Below are positions 1-6,873 of a stretch of 21,979 nt of DNA, piece by piece. The notes beneath the pieces were generated by a model. That model had not been told where the DNA came from. It searched no databases and saw only the letters and a program-made list of their open reading frames with translations. How positions within the stretch are numbered: position 1 is the first letter of the stretch; every line of letters begins with the position of its first letter. The DNA comes from a virus. The position numbers were made by a program, and so were the translations under genes. Location: the IMG/VR virus record IMGVR_UViG_3300006028_000039, positions 1 through 21,979 of that record; one strand, 5' to 3'.

Positions 1-2265
1 GCCGAGGAACTCCTGTGGCGCTGGTGCCGTTATGGCTGGAACTTCCGCCAGATCGGAAAGAAGCCACAAGCGGTCCAGGACTGGCACGGAGCCCGGATCA
101 AGCGCGAGATGGATATGATCCTCGGCAAGAAGCTTCCTGACTTCTTTCTGTTTACCTCGGATACGATCCGGTGGGCCAAGGACAACGGCGTGGTTATCGG
201 TCCGGGCCGTGGGTCGACTGCGGCTAGTGACGTAGCGTACCTAACCCGCATTACGGAGGTAGACCCGCATAAGTACCCAAGCATGATCTTTGAGCGCTTC
301 CTTGACGTTACCCGGCACGACCCGCCCGACATTGACGTCGACTGCTCGGACGAGCAGCGCTATATGGTCCGGGATTACCTCGCCTATAAGTATGGCGCGG
401 CCTGCGTAGGCCACATCGGGAACTTCATTAAGTACAAGGCCAAGAACTCGCTCAAGGATATCGGCCGGGTATATCAGATCCCGATGTGGGCCATAGAGAC
501 GATCGCTAACCTTGCGATTGAGCGGAGCGGTGGCGACTCGCGAGCCGACGCTACCCTGACGGATACCTTTGAGATGTTCCCGTCCGCTCGCGAGGTACTA
601 GAGCAGTTCCCGGACATCCTGAAGGCCGCGCGGCTTGAAGGCAATTACCGTGGGCTCTCGATCCACGCCTGCGGCCTTATGGTAGCGAACTCCCCGCTGA
701 CCGATGTCTGTGCGGTCTATACCGGGAAGGACGGCGAGCAGGTAGCCTCCATTGACAAGATTGACGCGGAGTACATTGAGGCGCTTAAGCTTGACTTCCT
801 GGGGCTCTCAACTCTAGGCATTATCGCTCGCTGCCTCCGGATGGCCGGCCTTACGCTCGCGGACCTCTATGCGATCCCGGATACGGACGAGAGCGCGCTC
901 AACGTATTCCGGAAGAATGACCTTGTCGGTATCTTCCAGTTTGCCGGCCGCGCTACCCGGCTCGTTAACCGGGACGTTGCGCCGGAGCACTTCTGGCATA
1001 TCGTCTGTATTAATGCGCTCTCGCGTCCGGGTCCTCTGTTCTCCGGGCAGACGGCGGAATTCATAGAGGTCCGGCACGGCCGGGCCGTCCCGACCTCGCT
1101 CCATCCGATTGTGGATGAGATCACCAAGGACACGTACGGCCAGATGATCTTCCAGGAGCATATCCTCCGCTGCCTCAAAGAGATCGGGAACCTTGACTGG
1201 ACGAACGTCCATCATATCCGGCGCATTATCGCGAAGAAATCCGGCCAGGCCGCCTTCCAGCAGAACTTTGATGCCTTCGCTCAGGGAGCGGCCGACCTTC
1301 ATGGAATCGATCACGAGCTAGCCGACCAGATCTGGCACCGGCTCGTAACGGCCGGGACCTATGCCTTCAACGTGGCGCACGCCGTTAGCTATTCCCTCCT
1401 CGCGTTCTGGACCGCGTGGCTCAAGGCCCACTACCCGCTAGAGTTCTATGCGGCCTGCCTTCAGAAGGCGAGCGGTGACAAAGAGCTGACATTCCGGCTC
1501 CAGCGCGATGCGCTCGCGCATTCGATTGATATCAAGCCGCCGCAGCTAGGGATTAGCACCCAGACCTGGACGCCGCATTACGAGATCAACGAGCGTCGGC
1601 CGGAGCTAAGCCGCATGGAGCTGGTGGCGGGCTGGTCGGCCGTTCCGGGGATCGGAGCGGCTAAGGCTCCCGCGCTCGCGGAGCGCGCCGCTACGGCCCT
1701 AGAGTGGAAGGACCTAACAGAGGTCCCCGGCATCGGTGACAAGACCGTAGAGACGATCCGGCGCTTTTCCGGAGCCCGTGACCCGTTCGGGCTCTACCGG
1801 ACGGAGCGCAAGCTAAAGGCCGTCCATCGCTGGCTGAAGGCCCAGAAGGCCATTCCCCTGCCGACCCACGACGGGAACTCCCTAGCCATTATGAAGGTCC
1901 CGGACTGGAGGCAGAACGGAGGCCGGTTTACCCCTGGACCGCTCGTGGTTTACTTTGGGGTAGTAAGGCGAGTCGAGTACAAGGACGTCATAGAGGACGA
2001 ACGGAGCCGGACGGGCGAGGAGATAGAGGAGATCATCAAGAGGCTTAAGCGCCCGGACCTCGCGAAGCGCGCAACGCTTCATATGTACGATACGAGCGAT
2101 GAGGAGGTTTACGCCCGTGTTAACAGATGGCGTTTCCCAGAGCTAGTGAGTACGCTAGAGCGAATCCGCATCAACAATGATGTAGTGGTAATACTGGGGA
2201 ACCGTATAGCCGGGTTTGGTACCCCAATCCGAACAGAACGGATATGGGTCATCGACCCAGCCTAG
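1..2265 (+). CDS. dnaE: Phage DNA polymerase III alpha subunit (DnaE-like), 5' partial
   Basis: The frame is open from base 1 to the TAG at 2263-2265, giving 754 visible residues; the true start and any N-terminal PHP domain lie outside the window. The ATG at 109 falls inside the conserved palm, so it is not the start. Seen: GPGRGS near residue 67; PDIDVD with Asp110, Asp112 and Asp114, matching the first two catalytic aspartates of C-family polymerases; KLDFLGL with Asp265, matching the third; TYGQMIFQEH; and a FNVAHAVSYSLLAFWTAWLK block typical of the fingers. Two helix-hairpin-helix motifs (VPGIGAAK and VPGIGDKT) lie near residues 545-590, followed by a divergent, OB-like C-terminal region. 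The product would be the replicative polymerase of the phage, adding dNTPs at its forks. All three metal-binding acids are kept, so it looks active. It is the only replication gene visible, and two small genes follow it closely. Confidence 0.95.
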   Translation, partial: AEELLWRWCRYGWNFRQIGKKPQAVQDWHGARIKREMDMILGKKLPDFFLFTSDTIRWAKDNGVVIGPGRGSTAASDVAYLTRITEVDPHKYPSMIFERFLDVTRHDPPDIDVDCSDEQRYMVRDYLAYKYGAACVGHIGNFIKYKAKNSLKDIGRVYQIPMWAIETIANLAIERSGGDSRADATLTDTFEMFPSAREVLEQFPDILKAARLEGNYRGLSIHACGLMVANSPLTDVCAVYTGKDGEQVASIDKIDAEYIEALKLDFLGLSTLGIIARCLRMAGLTLADLYAIPDTDESALNVFRKNDLVGIFQFAGRATRLVNRDVAPEHFWHIVCINALSRPGPLFSGQTAEFIEVRHGRAVPTSLHPIVDEITKDTYGQMIFQEHILRCLKEIGNLDWTNVHHIRRIIAKKSGQAAFQQNFDAFAQGAADLHGIDHELADQIWHRLVTAGTYAFNVAHAVSYSLLAFWTAWLKAHYPLEFYAACLQKASGDKELTFRLQRDALAHSIDIKPPQLGISTQTWTPHYEINERRPELSRMELVAGWSAVPGIGAAKAPALAERAATALEWKDLTEVPGIGDKTVETIRRFSGARDPFGLYRTERKLKAVHRWLKAQKAIPLPTHDGNSLAIMKVPDWRQNGGRFTPGPLVVYFGVVRRVEYKDVIEDERSRTGEEIEEIIKRLKRPDLAKRATLHMYDTSDEEVYARVNRWRFPELVSTLERIRINNDVVVILGNRIAGFGTPIRTERIWVIDPA

Positions 2266-2276
2266 AGGGAGAACAA

Positions 2277-2558
2277 ATGACTACGATCGAAGAACGCAAT
2301 GATCCGGTCCAGACCCTGCCGGAGATTGCCCGCGTGCCGCATCCAGACGACATGGATCTGGAACTATTCATCAAGCACTTCGCAGCGAGACACGCGGACT
2401 CTCTCCCGAAGGACTACCGGCTATCATCAGCCAATATGACTCCATACGTGGAGGACTGCTGGCGACGTTTCCACGAGCGGCTCCACCGGCTCCGGACCGG
2501 ACCCAACGGCGGGTACGAGCACGAGCACAAGGTGCCGGCTTCAAGGAGCAAAAGATGA
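2277..2558 (+). CDS. Hypothetical protein, 93 aa
   Basis: This gene follows the polymerase stop by 11 bases. I chose the ATG at 2277 because AGAGGGAG ends 5 bases before it; an upstream in-frame ATG at 2244 lies inside the polymerase gene and has no such site. The protein is charged, with an acidic first half and a basic, His/Arg-rich end (RRFHERLHRLR, then KVPASRSKR). I see no signal peptide, membrane segment or cysteine motif, and I do not recognise a family. Its stop shares an ATGA overlap with the next gene, so the two are probably translationally coupled and expressed with the polymerase. Confidence 0.7.
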   Translation: MTTIEERNDPVQTLPEIARVPHPDDMDLELFIKHFAARHADSLPKDYRLSSANMTPYVEDCWRRFHERLHRLRTGPNGGYEHEHKVPASRSKR

Positions 2559-2806
2559 ATGAGGAAGATGATGCCCTAGCCCGGCTCGCGGCAGGCTACA
2601 AGGCCCAGCGCGCGGACGGCGACCCTAACCGGACGGAGTACGGATTCATGATAATCCTTACCTGCCCGAATACGATGGACCGGGAGGCTGTGGAGCGCGA
2701 CCTCCGGAACTCCGTAGAGTTTGGCCAGCCGGTCATCGCACTCCTGTACGATGTCCCGGCTCCGCGCCCGGTAGAGGTGGCCAGGACGCAGGGCGCGCGG
2801 CTCTAG
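2555..2806 (+). CDS. Hypothetical protein, 83 aa
   Basis: The start ATG overlaps the previous stop (ATGA), with AAGGAGC just upstream inside the preceding gene. After an acidic start (MNEEDDALARL) the protein has a beta-strand-like core, FMIILTCPN, then a charged helix (MDREAVERDLRNSVEFG) and a second strand, QPVIALLYDVP. This looks like a small alpha/beta fold. I do not recognise a family and see no catalytic motif. It is the last gene of the polymerase cluster; a strong hairpin starts 19 bases after its stop. Confidence 0.65.
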   Translation: MNEEDDALARLAAGYKAQRADGDPNRTEYGFMIILTCPNTMDREAVERDLRNSVEFGQPVIALLYDVPAPRPVEVARTQGARL

Positions 2807-2824
2807 GAAGCTCTCTAAGCCGCT

Positions 2825-2861
2825 GGGCTCCGGAGGGTAGGCGGGTACCCGTCCGGAGCCC
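2825..2861 (+). terminator. Strong GC-rich hairpin after the polymerase cluster
   Basis: GGGCTCCGGA at 2825-2834 pairs perfectly with TCCGGAGCCC at 2852-2861. Inside it, GGGTA pairs with TACCC past a single bulged G, leaving a six-base loop. The hairpin starts 19 bases after the 83-aa gene. There is no T-tract, so if it terminates transcription it would be of the U-tract-less type often proposed for high-GC actinobacteria. It is symmetric and could act from either side. Confidence 0.5.
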
Positions 2862-2998
2862 GGAGAGGCCCGGAGGATCGATCTCCGCTCGCTCGCGGGC
2901 TCTCCGGGCCGGATTAGCCGTCCGCGAGCGTCCCGGATCGCTGCTGCCCCTAGCGTTTCCCTCCATTCCGGGCTAGGGTCAGCCCCGTCAGCGGGAGG

Positions 2999-3020
2999 CT
3001 CGCCAGGCGACGGAGGCGAG
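2999..3020 (+). promoter_or_regulatory. Hairpin that could mask the ribosome binding site of the gene at 3024
   Basis: CTCGCC at 2999-3004 can pair with GGCGAG at 3015-3020 across a 10-base loop. The 3' arm and loop contain GGAGG (3012-3016), the likely Shine-Dalgarno sequence of the ATG at 3024. Folding could therefore limit translation of that gene. This is a short stem in GC-rich DNA, so chance is possible. Confidence 0.3.
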
Positions 3021-3023
3021 ATA

Positions 3024-3485
3024 ATGACCAGAGGTAATCACTCCGACCTCATATCAGAGAATGGCCCGTGGTATGACCCGCGAGGCCGAGACACCCTAAG
3101 CCCATCAATCCTTAGCAGACCGGCTCCAGGGCATCCGCCCGGACGCCATAGACGTAGTGGGGTCCCAGAAGTCATCGACATACCGCAGCCCGCGAGGAAG
3201 ATACGGCCAAAGTACATCGTAGCCGCAACGCTGACGGCACTCCTCGCGGTTCCTGCTTTCTGGATGGCGGACTACATAGCGACGCACGACGGACCGGGAA
3301 CGGTCCCGGAGGTAACCCGGACGGCCTACCTGCCGATGACCCTCTACGGGAACGGGCGGCAGAAGCCAATCTGCGTATTCATTACGCAGTCCGGGAAGGC
3401 CTGGAAGGCCTGGGCGGTCAACTCACCCTGCGAAGTGGCATTGGGACAAGCGGGTCCGGCCCATCTGCCGTCCGCTGGATCATAG
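3024..3485 (+). CDS. Putative single-pass membrane protein, 153 aa
   Basis: The ATG at 3024 has GGAGG seven bases upstream. The first 60 residues are polar and Pro/Arg-rich. A hydrophobic helix follows (about residues 65-85, KYIVAATLTALLAVPAFWMA), preceded by basic residues (ARKIRPK), which predicts the N-terminus inside and the C-terminus outside. The outer part is about 70 residues, with two cysteines (PICVF and NSPCEV) that could form a disulfide. The family is not recognised. Its last 68 bases overlap the 3' end of the opposing methyltransferase gene, so one of the two ends may be misjudged. A surface or superinfection-exclusion role is possible but unsupported by sequence. Confidence 0.55.
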   Translation: MTRGNHSDLISENGPWYDPRGRDTLSPSILSRPAPGHPPGRHRRSGVPEVIDIPQPARKIRPKYIVAATLTALLAVPAFWMADYIATHDGPGTVPEVTRTAYLPMTLYGNGRQKPICVFITQSGKAWKAWAVNSPCEVALGQAGPAHLPSAGS

Positions 3486-4044
3486 CCCCATAGACCGGCC
3501 CTGGCTTCCGGCCGGGCTTCTGCCAGACTCCCCGGAACGGAGCCCGGTAATAGCAGGTCCACTGATAGGGCTTGACGGCCGCATACGCGGAGATTAGGAC
3601 GGCCCTAGGACGCATCCGCGCCATAACCTCATTCTCCCACTGGACCTCGTACTCGTCATCCTTGAACGGCCGGGCCGTATAGACGATGTCCGCGTCCTCC
3701 CAGGGCGGGTGCGATTCCCGGAGGTCCCACTCAATCACATTGACGTTTAGGTCGCGAGCCTGGGCTATGTATTCCTTATTGATCTCATAGCCATACTCAC
3801 TCATCCCGAAGTGATAGCGGGCGAGATAGAGCTTTGTACCGATACCAGGACCGGCCTCCATAAGCGTCAGCCTACGGAGGCCGTCCATGGCGAGCGAGCG
3901 CGCGACCTCTAGCATGCGCGCGTACTCTGCTATCTCAAGCGGGCTCCATCGCCACATTTCCGGGTCCGGCTCCGATAGCTCCCGCTCTTTTGCGAGCTGA
4001 GCCATCTCAAGTTGGTGAAGCTCCGGGAGAGATAGCATTCCCAC
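3418..4044 (-). CDS. Class I SAM-dependent methyltransferase-like protein, 208 aa
   Basis: The core looks like a Rossmann-type SAM methyltransferase. Motif I is LMEAGPGIG (residues 61-69, the ExGxGxG loop), the second strand is YGYEIN with acidic Glu88, and a later strand is DADIVYTARPF (117-127). A helical N-terminal extension of about 55 residues precedes the core. There is no N/DPPY motif of the kind seen in adenine and cytosine-N4 DNA methylases, and no Pro-Cys motif of C5 enzymes, so the substrate is unknown. The GTG at 4044 is favoured over the ATG at 4038 because AGGGG lies at a better distance from it. It is the last gene of the late operon, eight bases or so after a tiny ORF, and it converges with the + strand genes, overlapping one by 68 bp. 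Confidence 0.75.
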   Translation of the reverse strand: MGMLSLPELHQLEMAQLAKERELSEPDPEMWRWSPLEIAEYARMLEVARSLAMDGLRRLTLMEAGPGIGTKLYLARYHFGMSEYGYEINKEYIAQARDLNVNVIEWDLRESHPPWEDADIVYTARPFKDDEYEVQWENEVMARMRPRAVLISAYAAVKPYQWTCYYRAPFRGVWQKPGRKPGPVYGAMIQRTADGPDPLVPMPLRRVS

Positions 4045-4052
4045 TGGTGCCC

Positions 4053-4211
4053 CTAATTGTTCTCGACGGTTACATCACCGACCGTGACATTGACGGTTGA
4101 GCCGCTCGCGTCGGTATAGGTGACCTGGCCGGCCGCGCGGATATCATCTGCGGTCTTTGCTGCCTCCTCTAGGCTCTCGAACCTATGAAGGGTCAGTTTT
4201 ACCTCTGGCAC
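4053..4211 (-). CDS. Small hypothetical protein, 52 aa
   Basis: A short ORF runs from the GTG at 4211 to the TAG at 4053-4055. GGAAAGG lies about nine bases before the GTG, and codon use resembles the neighbours. The protein starts MPEVKLTLHRFESLEEAAK, a strand followed by a helix, and ends in alternating strand-like residues (GSTVNVTVGDVTVENN). This resembles a small alpha/beta or head-tail accessory fold, but I do not recognise it. It overlaps the previous small ORF by 29 bp and ends just before the methyltransferase gene. Without it this stretch of the operon would be an odd gap. Confidence 0.6.
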   Translation of the reverse strand: MPEVKLTLHRFESLEEAAKTADDIRAAGQVTYTDASGSTVNVTVGDVTVENN

Positions 4212-4311
4212 TCTTCTTGCCTTTCCGTGCCGGGTCCGGTAGCTCTATCTCTACCTGGACCGGATAGCGCTGGCCGTCCACGAGGACGGCTCCGTTAATT
4301 GTAACGGTCAC
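4183..4311 (-). CDS. Small hypothetical protein, 42 aa
   Basis: The ORF starts at the GTG at 4311, which overlaps the stop of the Ig-like gene upstream (GTGA), and ends with the TAG at 4183-4185. The protein begins with strands (MTVTINGAVLVDGQRYPVQV) and ends with a basic tail (RKGKKSARGKTDPS). Its function is unknown. The GTGA coupling, seen at several other junctions in this operon, is the main reason to accept so short a gene. It continues the run of small beta-rich proteins after the endolysin. Confidence 0.6.
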   Translation of the reverse strand: MTVTINGAVLVDGQRYPVQVEIELPDPARKGKKSARGKTDPS

Positions 4312-4586
4312 GGCACTACGGCGGTGAACTCCGCATCGCTACCGCCTTGCTGGAAGGTCAGGCCGTCGCAGGTCGGGACCTCGTACGAGACGTCTGCGGC
4401 CGGAGTTCCCGGAAGCGTAACCTGAGTGGTGACGTTGTAGGCCGTTTCCCCGACCACGACCTGTCCCCGGATCGTCGCACTGCTGGGATCCAGGGGATCG
4501 TTCCCATCGACAGAGTAGGTGACGGTAATGGTGTCGCCGTGGGCCGGAGCCGAATTGTCGACGTTGATATCACAGCTGACGGCCAC
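4308..4586 (-). CDS. Small Ig-like beta-sandwich protein, 92 aa
   Basis: I chose the GTG at 4586, three bases after the previous stop, with GCGAGG just upstream. Starts further 5' run through the preceding gene and give an Arg-rich, unlikely N-terminus. The protein alternates strands and turns: GDTITVTYSVDGNDP, ATIRGQVVVG, YNVTTQVTLPG, then VSYEVPTCDGLTF and DAEFTAVVP. This is the pattern of a single Ig-like domain, a fold common in phage structural and accessory proteins. Its position downstream of the lysis genes does not identify a function; it may decorate the virion. It has two cysteines (SCDIN and PTCDG). Confidence 0.65.
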   Translation of the reverse strand: MAVSCDINVDNSAPAHGDTITVTYSVDGNDPLDPSSATIRGQVVVGETAYNVTTQVTLPGTPAADVSYEVPTCDGLTFQQGGSDAEFTAVVP

Positions 4587-4588
4587 GG

Positions 4589-4810
4589 CTACCTCGCCTT
4601 GGGCGTAGAGCCCGGAGGCCCGGAGGCTGCTTCTGCGTCGTGCCGTCCCTCGTGCGCGTCCAGCTTGTCCGTCGAAACGAGCGCGAAGCAGGTTCCGCAC
4701 TGCTCGACTTCAACGCGGACCTCGCCGCCTCCCTCGTTGCTTGTGAGCGCGAACACCGCGAGGTAGCTTCCGTCTCGCGGTTCGCTTGGTACGACTGATG
4801 TAACATCCAT
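4589..4810 (-). CDS. Small zinc-finger-like protein, 73 aa
   Basis: The ATG at 4810 is preceded by AAGGGAG a few bases upstream. An N-terminal beta segment (SYLAVFALTS, then EVRVEVEQ) leads into CGTCFALVSTDKLDAHEGRH, a Cys-x2-Cys-x11-His-x3-His pattern that should bind one zinc. This resembles small C2H2-type proteins common in actinophage late regions, whose role is unknown to me. The tail (ASGPPGSTPKAR) is disordered. It lies 26 bases after the endolysin gene and is closely followed by the Ig-like gene. Confidence 0.7.
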   Translation of the reverse strand: MDVTSVVPSEPRDGSYLAVFALTSNEGGGEVRVEVEQCGTCFALVSTDKLDAHEGRHDAEAASGPPGSTPKAR

Positions 4811-4836
4811 GATCTCCCTTTCTGTTCCTTTGATCC

Positions 4837-5673
4837 CTAACGTGCGTCGCCTTTCTTGCTAGACCACCTCCAGTTCCCGCCGCTGGCCGACCGGCGATAA
4901 GTACATACGTCGCCGGAGGAATTGACATACGTGATGACTAGCTCACCAGTACCGGGGTTGTAGGTGATATCAGCTCCGCTCCGGACGCTGTTCGGTTCCT
5001 GCGTCGGGTCGCAGGCCGCCCAGGACTGGGCTCCCGGAGCGAGGTAGTTGACCTTACCGTCCGTCCAGACGCAGGCCGACCATTCCCGCCACTCGCCATC
5101 GATTGCTGTTGATGCAGTCATGAGGAGTCCTCCCGTTCCTGAAGCGGAGCCTCCGCCACCGCCCCATTTCTTGGCCTTGTCGATGACTACGTCCATCGGG
5201 AATCCGGAGCCGCAGTCGTGGTGCCCGGAGCCCCAGGAGCCGAAGTTAACGTGCTCGCAGATTCCGCGCACATTCGGGTCCTGGGCCTGATAGTCGTTTA
5301 GGACCGTCCAGGGAATGTTGTACTTGTCGACGCAGTAGCGGACCCATTCCGCCGCGTTGTCGATAAGGACGGCCTTCTGGTTGAGCCAGGTAGAGCGCGA
5401 CCACGAGGCGTAGGCGCATAGCTCTAGGCTGAGGCAGTACGGATTGGCATTCCCCTGCGTCCACGCCTTGTGGTTCTCATAGACGTAAGCGCCGAATACG
5501 CTGCGCTCATAGTTGTCCGCGCCGTGGTGACTAGAGCAGCCAGCCGAGGGATTCTGGAACCAGGCTCCAAGGTCCCGGATCTTCATCGCGCCTTCTGTGG
5601 TATGAAGGACGATCTTGTTGTACGGACCTCGCGAGGTCGAATAGTGCGGAGAGGGTATCCAGACTTCTCTCAC
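4837..5673 (-). CDS. Endolysin, N-acetylmuramoyl-L-alanine amidase (Amidase_2 type)
   Basis: This 278-aa protein has an N-terminal zinc amidase domain (about residues 1-170). IVLHTTEGA supplies His24, the first zinc ligand, and EHVNFGSWGSGHHDCG (140-155) supplies the others, probably His141 or a following His, plus Cys154. It should cut the bond between N-acetylmuramic acid and L-alanine in host peptidoglycan at lysis. A flexible GGGGGSASGTGG linker (171-182) leads to a C-terminal region of about 95 residues rich in Trp, Tyr and short strands (GEWREWSACVW, GNWRWSSKK). I do not recognise it; it is probably the wall-binding part. The start is the GTG at 5673, overlapping the previous stop (GTGA). 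No signal peptide is present, so release would need a holin; a candidate lies two genes upstream. Confidence 0.92.
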   Translation of the reverse strand: MREVWIPSPHYSTSRGPYNKIVLHTTEGAMKIRDLGAWFQNPSAGCSSHHGADNYERSVFGAYVYENHKAWTQGNANPYCLSLELCAYASWSRSTWLNQKAVLIDNAAEWVRYCVDKYNIPWTVLNDYQAQDPNVRGICEHVNFGSWGSGHHDCGSGFPMDVVIDKAKKWGGGGGSASGTGGLLMTASTAIDGEWREWSACVWTDGKVNYLAPGAQSWAACDPTQEPNSVRSGADITYNPGTGELVITYVNSSGDVCTYRRSASGGNWRWSSKKGDAR

Positions 5674-5888
5674 TTGTAGTCCTCCGTCTCCAGTCCCTCC
5701 AGGAACTCCCGGTAAGCCCGGAGCCGGTCCCGGAACCGGGGATCATCCTCCAGCCTTGTGCCCCAGGGTTCCGCCTGGTCCTTCTCTGGGGGCTCCGGGA
5801 GCGGGTCCACTCGCTCTAGCTCTACCTCGCCTCTGTCTAGCTCTTCTGAGGTAAAGAGTTCGCCGGAGCGGACCAATCTCTTGTTCAT
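5670..5888 (-). CDS. Small acidic protein in the lysis region, 72 aa
   Basis: I chose the ATG at 5888 because AGGAGG sits at a good distance; the in-frame GTG at 5894 directly abuts the same purine stretch. The protein starts basic (MNKRLVRSG), then becomes strongly acidic and proline-rich, with a predicted C-terminal helix (DRLRAYREFLEGLETEDYK). There is no membrane segment. It is coupled to the endolysin through a GTGA overlap and follows the holin candidate. Function unknown; an accessory lysis role is only a guess from position. Confidence 0.65.
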   Translation of the reverse strand: MNKRLVRSGELFTSEELDRGEVELERVDPLPEPPEKDQAEPWGTRLEDDPRFRDRLRAYREFLEGLETEDYK

Positions 5889-5912
5889 GTCCACCTCCTC
5901 CTCATTCCTATT

Positions 5913-6047
5913 TTACGCCACCCGTATTGTCTCAACGATTACGAACGCGAGGACGGCGGCCTGGAGCAGGAACCAGCCTATCAGGATTAGCCGGATCATG
6001 GCCTTGTTAAACGGGTCGCTACCATTGCCCAGGTCTATCTGGACCAT
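5913..6047 (-). CDS. Small membrane protein, candidate holin, 44 aa
   Basis: The ATG at 6047 has an excellent AGGAGGG five bases upstream and lies 7 bases after the fibre gene stop. The protein has a polar start (MVQIDLGNGSDPFNK) and one hydrophobic helix (about residues 20-42, IRLILIGWFLLQAAVLAFVI and onward). It is the only membrane protein close to the endolysin, so a holin role is plausible, though 44 residues and one helix is at the small end for holins. An in-frame upstream start at 6101 would overlap the fibre gene and has no obvious ribosome site. Confidence 0.6.
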   Translation of the reverse strand: MVQIDLGNGSDPFNKAMIRLILIGWFLLQAAVLAFVIVETIRVA

Positions 6048-6054
6048 TTCCCTC

Positions 6055-6867
6055 CTAGAAGTCGAGTGGGTAACTGGCTCCGTCGATATAGCAGACGCCA
6101 CCGTTAATGGCGCCAGGGAATCCCTCTAGCTTGACCGTTCCATCGGTCCCGATATGCATCCTTGGGAGGCCGGGCGAGGTAGAGCTATTGCCATAGTCCG
6201 GCGACTGGGACATACTGACAATCGGAATGAACTTGTCGCCCTGCGGCCGGTAGATAGGCGGCATGGTCGCGATCGTAACGTTGTTGTATGACCCGGAGGT
6301 CGCGAGCTGGATCAGGCCGCCAAAGATAACCATCCGGTCCGGAGTCATCTTGTAATTGACGCCTCCGGTAAATGGGCCCGGAGCGCTGATCGTATGCCAC
6401 ACGTCGTTCAGGATCGTCTCCCGGTTATCGGTAAGGGCCGAGAGCGCGCCGGACGAGGCCGAGGTCCAGTAGCAGATAGGCAGGTCCCAGATCCCCGTAG
6501 GAGTCCGCTGAAGGACGGGCAGGACCGGCGAGCCGGACGGGCTCCCCTGGATGATCCAGGGCGCAACGACGGTTGGCGAGGTTGTGGCCCCACGGGTCAG
6601 CCGGAGGACGAGACGATCAATCCGGTTCTGTGCGGACGCAGCCGGGATCGCCGTGCTAAAGCTCGCGTCTGCGCGCCAGAGCTGCCCCCTGATAACCGCA
6701 TTCCCGGCCGCAGCGACAATGTTCCGGCCCGGAACATCGAATGAGGCAGTAAAGGCCCCAGGCCCGTCTACTGCGTCCTTGGCTCCGACGCACGAATGGA
6801 AATACTCCCATTCCGACGTTGTCGATAGCTGGGTGAATGAGCTAGGCCGTGCGTCGTATGTAGCCAT
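6055..6867 (-). CDS. Tail fibre / receptor-binding-like minor tail protein, 270 aa
   Basis: The protein combines an N-terminal beta-rich module, with GRNIVAAAGNAVIRGQLWRA and RIDRLVLRLTRG (about residues 48-90), with a GSPSGSPVLP / GIWDLPICYW segment. Modules of this kind recur near the start of actinophage minor tail and fibre proteins. The C-terminal half (from about residue 160) carries GPFTGGVNYKM and IFGGLIQLA, then GTDGTVKLEG, typical of fibre tips. It probably sits at the tail end and may contact the host surface. It starts with an ATG six bases after the Gp37-like gene and is the last tail gene before lysis. The receptor cannot be read from sequence. Confidence 0.75.
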   Translation of the reverse strand: MATYDARPSSFTQLSTTSEWEYFHSCVGAKDAVDGPGAFTASFDVPGRNIVAAAGNAVIRGQLWRADASFSTAIPAASAQNRIDRLVLRLTRGATTSPTVVAPWIIQGSPSGSPVLPVLQRTPTGIWDLPICYWTSASSGALSALTDNRETILNDVWHTISAPGPFTGGVNYKMTPDRMVIFGGLIQLATSGSYNNVTIATMPPIYRPQGDKFIPIVSMSQSPDYGNSSTSPGLPRMHIGTDGTVKLEGFPGAINGGVCYIDGASYPLDF

Positions 6868-6873
6868 GATTCC

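Larger units (their letters stand above)
2807..3023. other. Structured 217-bp non-coding gap with four inverted repeats
   Basis: No convincing ORF fills this gap, which is the longest non-coding stretch in the window. It holds four separate inverted repeats: 2825-2834 with 2852-2861 (10/10), 2867-2875 with 2902-2910 (9/9), 2948-2954 with 2972-2978 (7/7), and 2999-3004 with 3015-3020 (6/6). A self-complementary GATCGATC sits at 2876-2883 inside the second. I saw no clear -35/-10 pair on either strand. It could combine a terminator for the polymerase cluster with regulatory elements for the next gene, or hold a structured RNA or replication site. None of these is proven. Confidence 0.6.

Noticed and set aside
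814-1314. - strand ORF of 166 codons inside the polymerase gene
   Set aside because: It lies antisense to conserved polymerase motifs and has no recognisable features.
1640-1780. Intein or homing element in the polymerase gene
   Set aside because: The VPGIG segments are helix-hairpin-helix motifs in a continuous polymerase frame; no splice-junction residues or endonuclease motifs are present.
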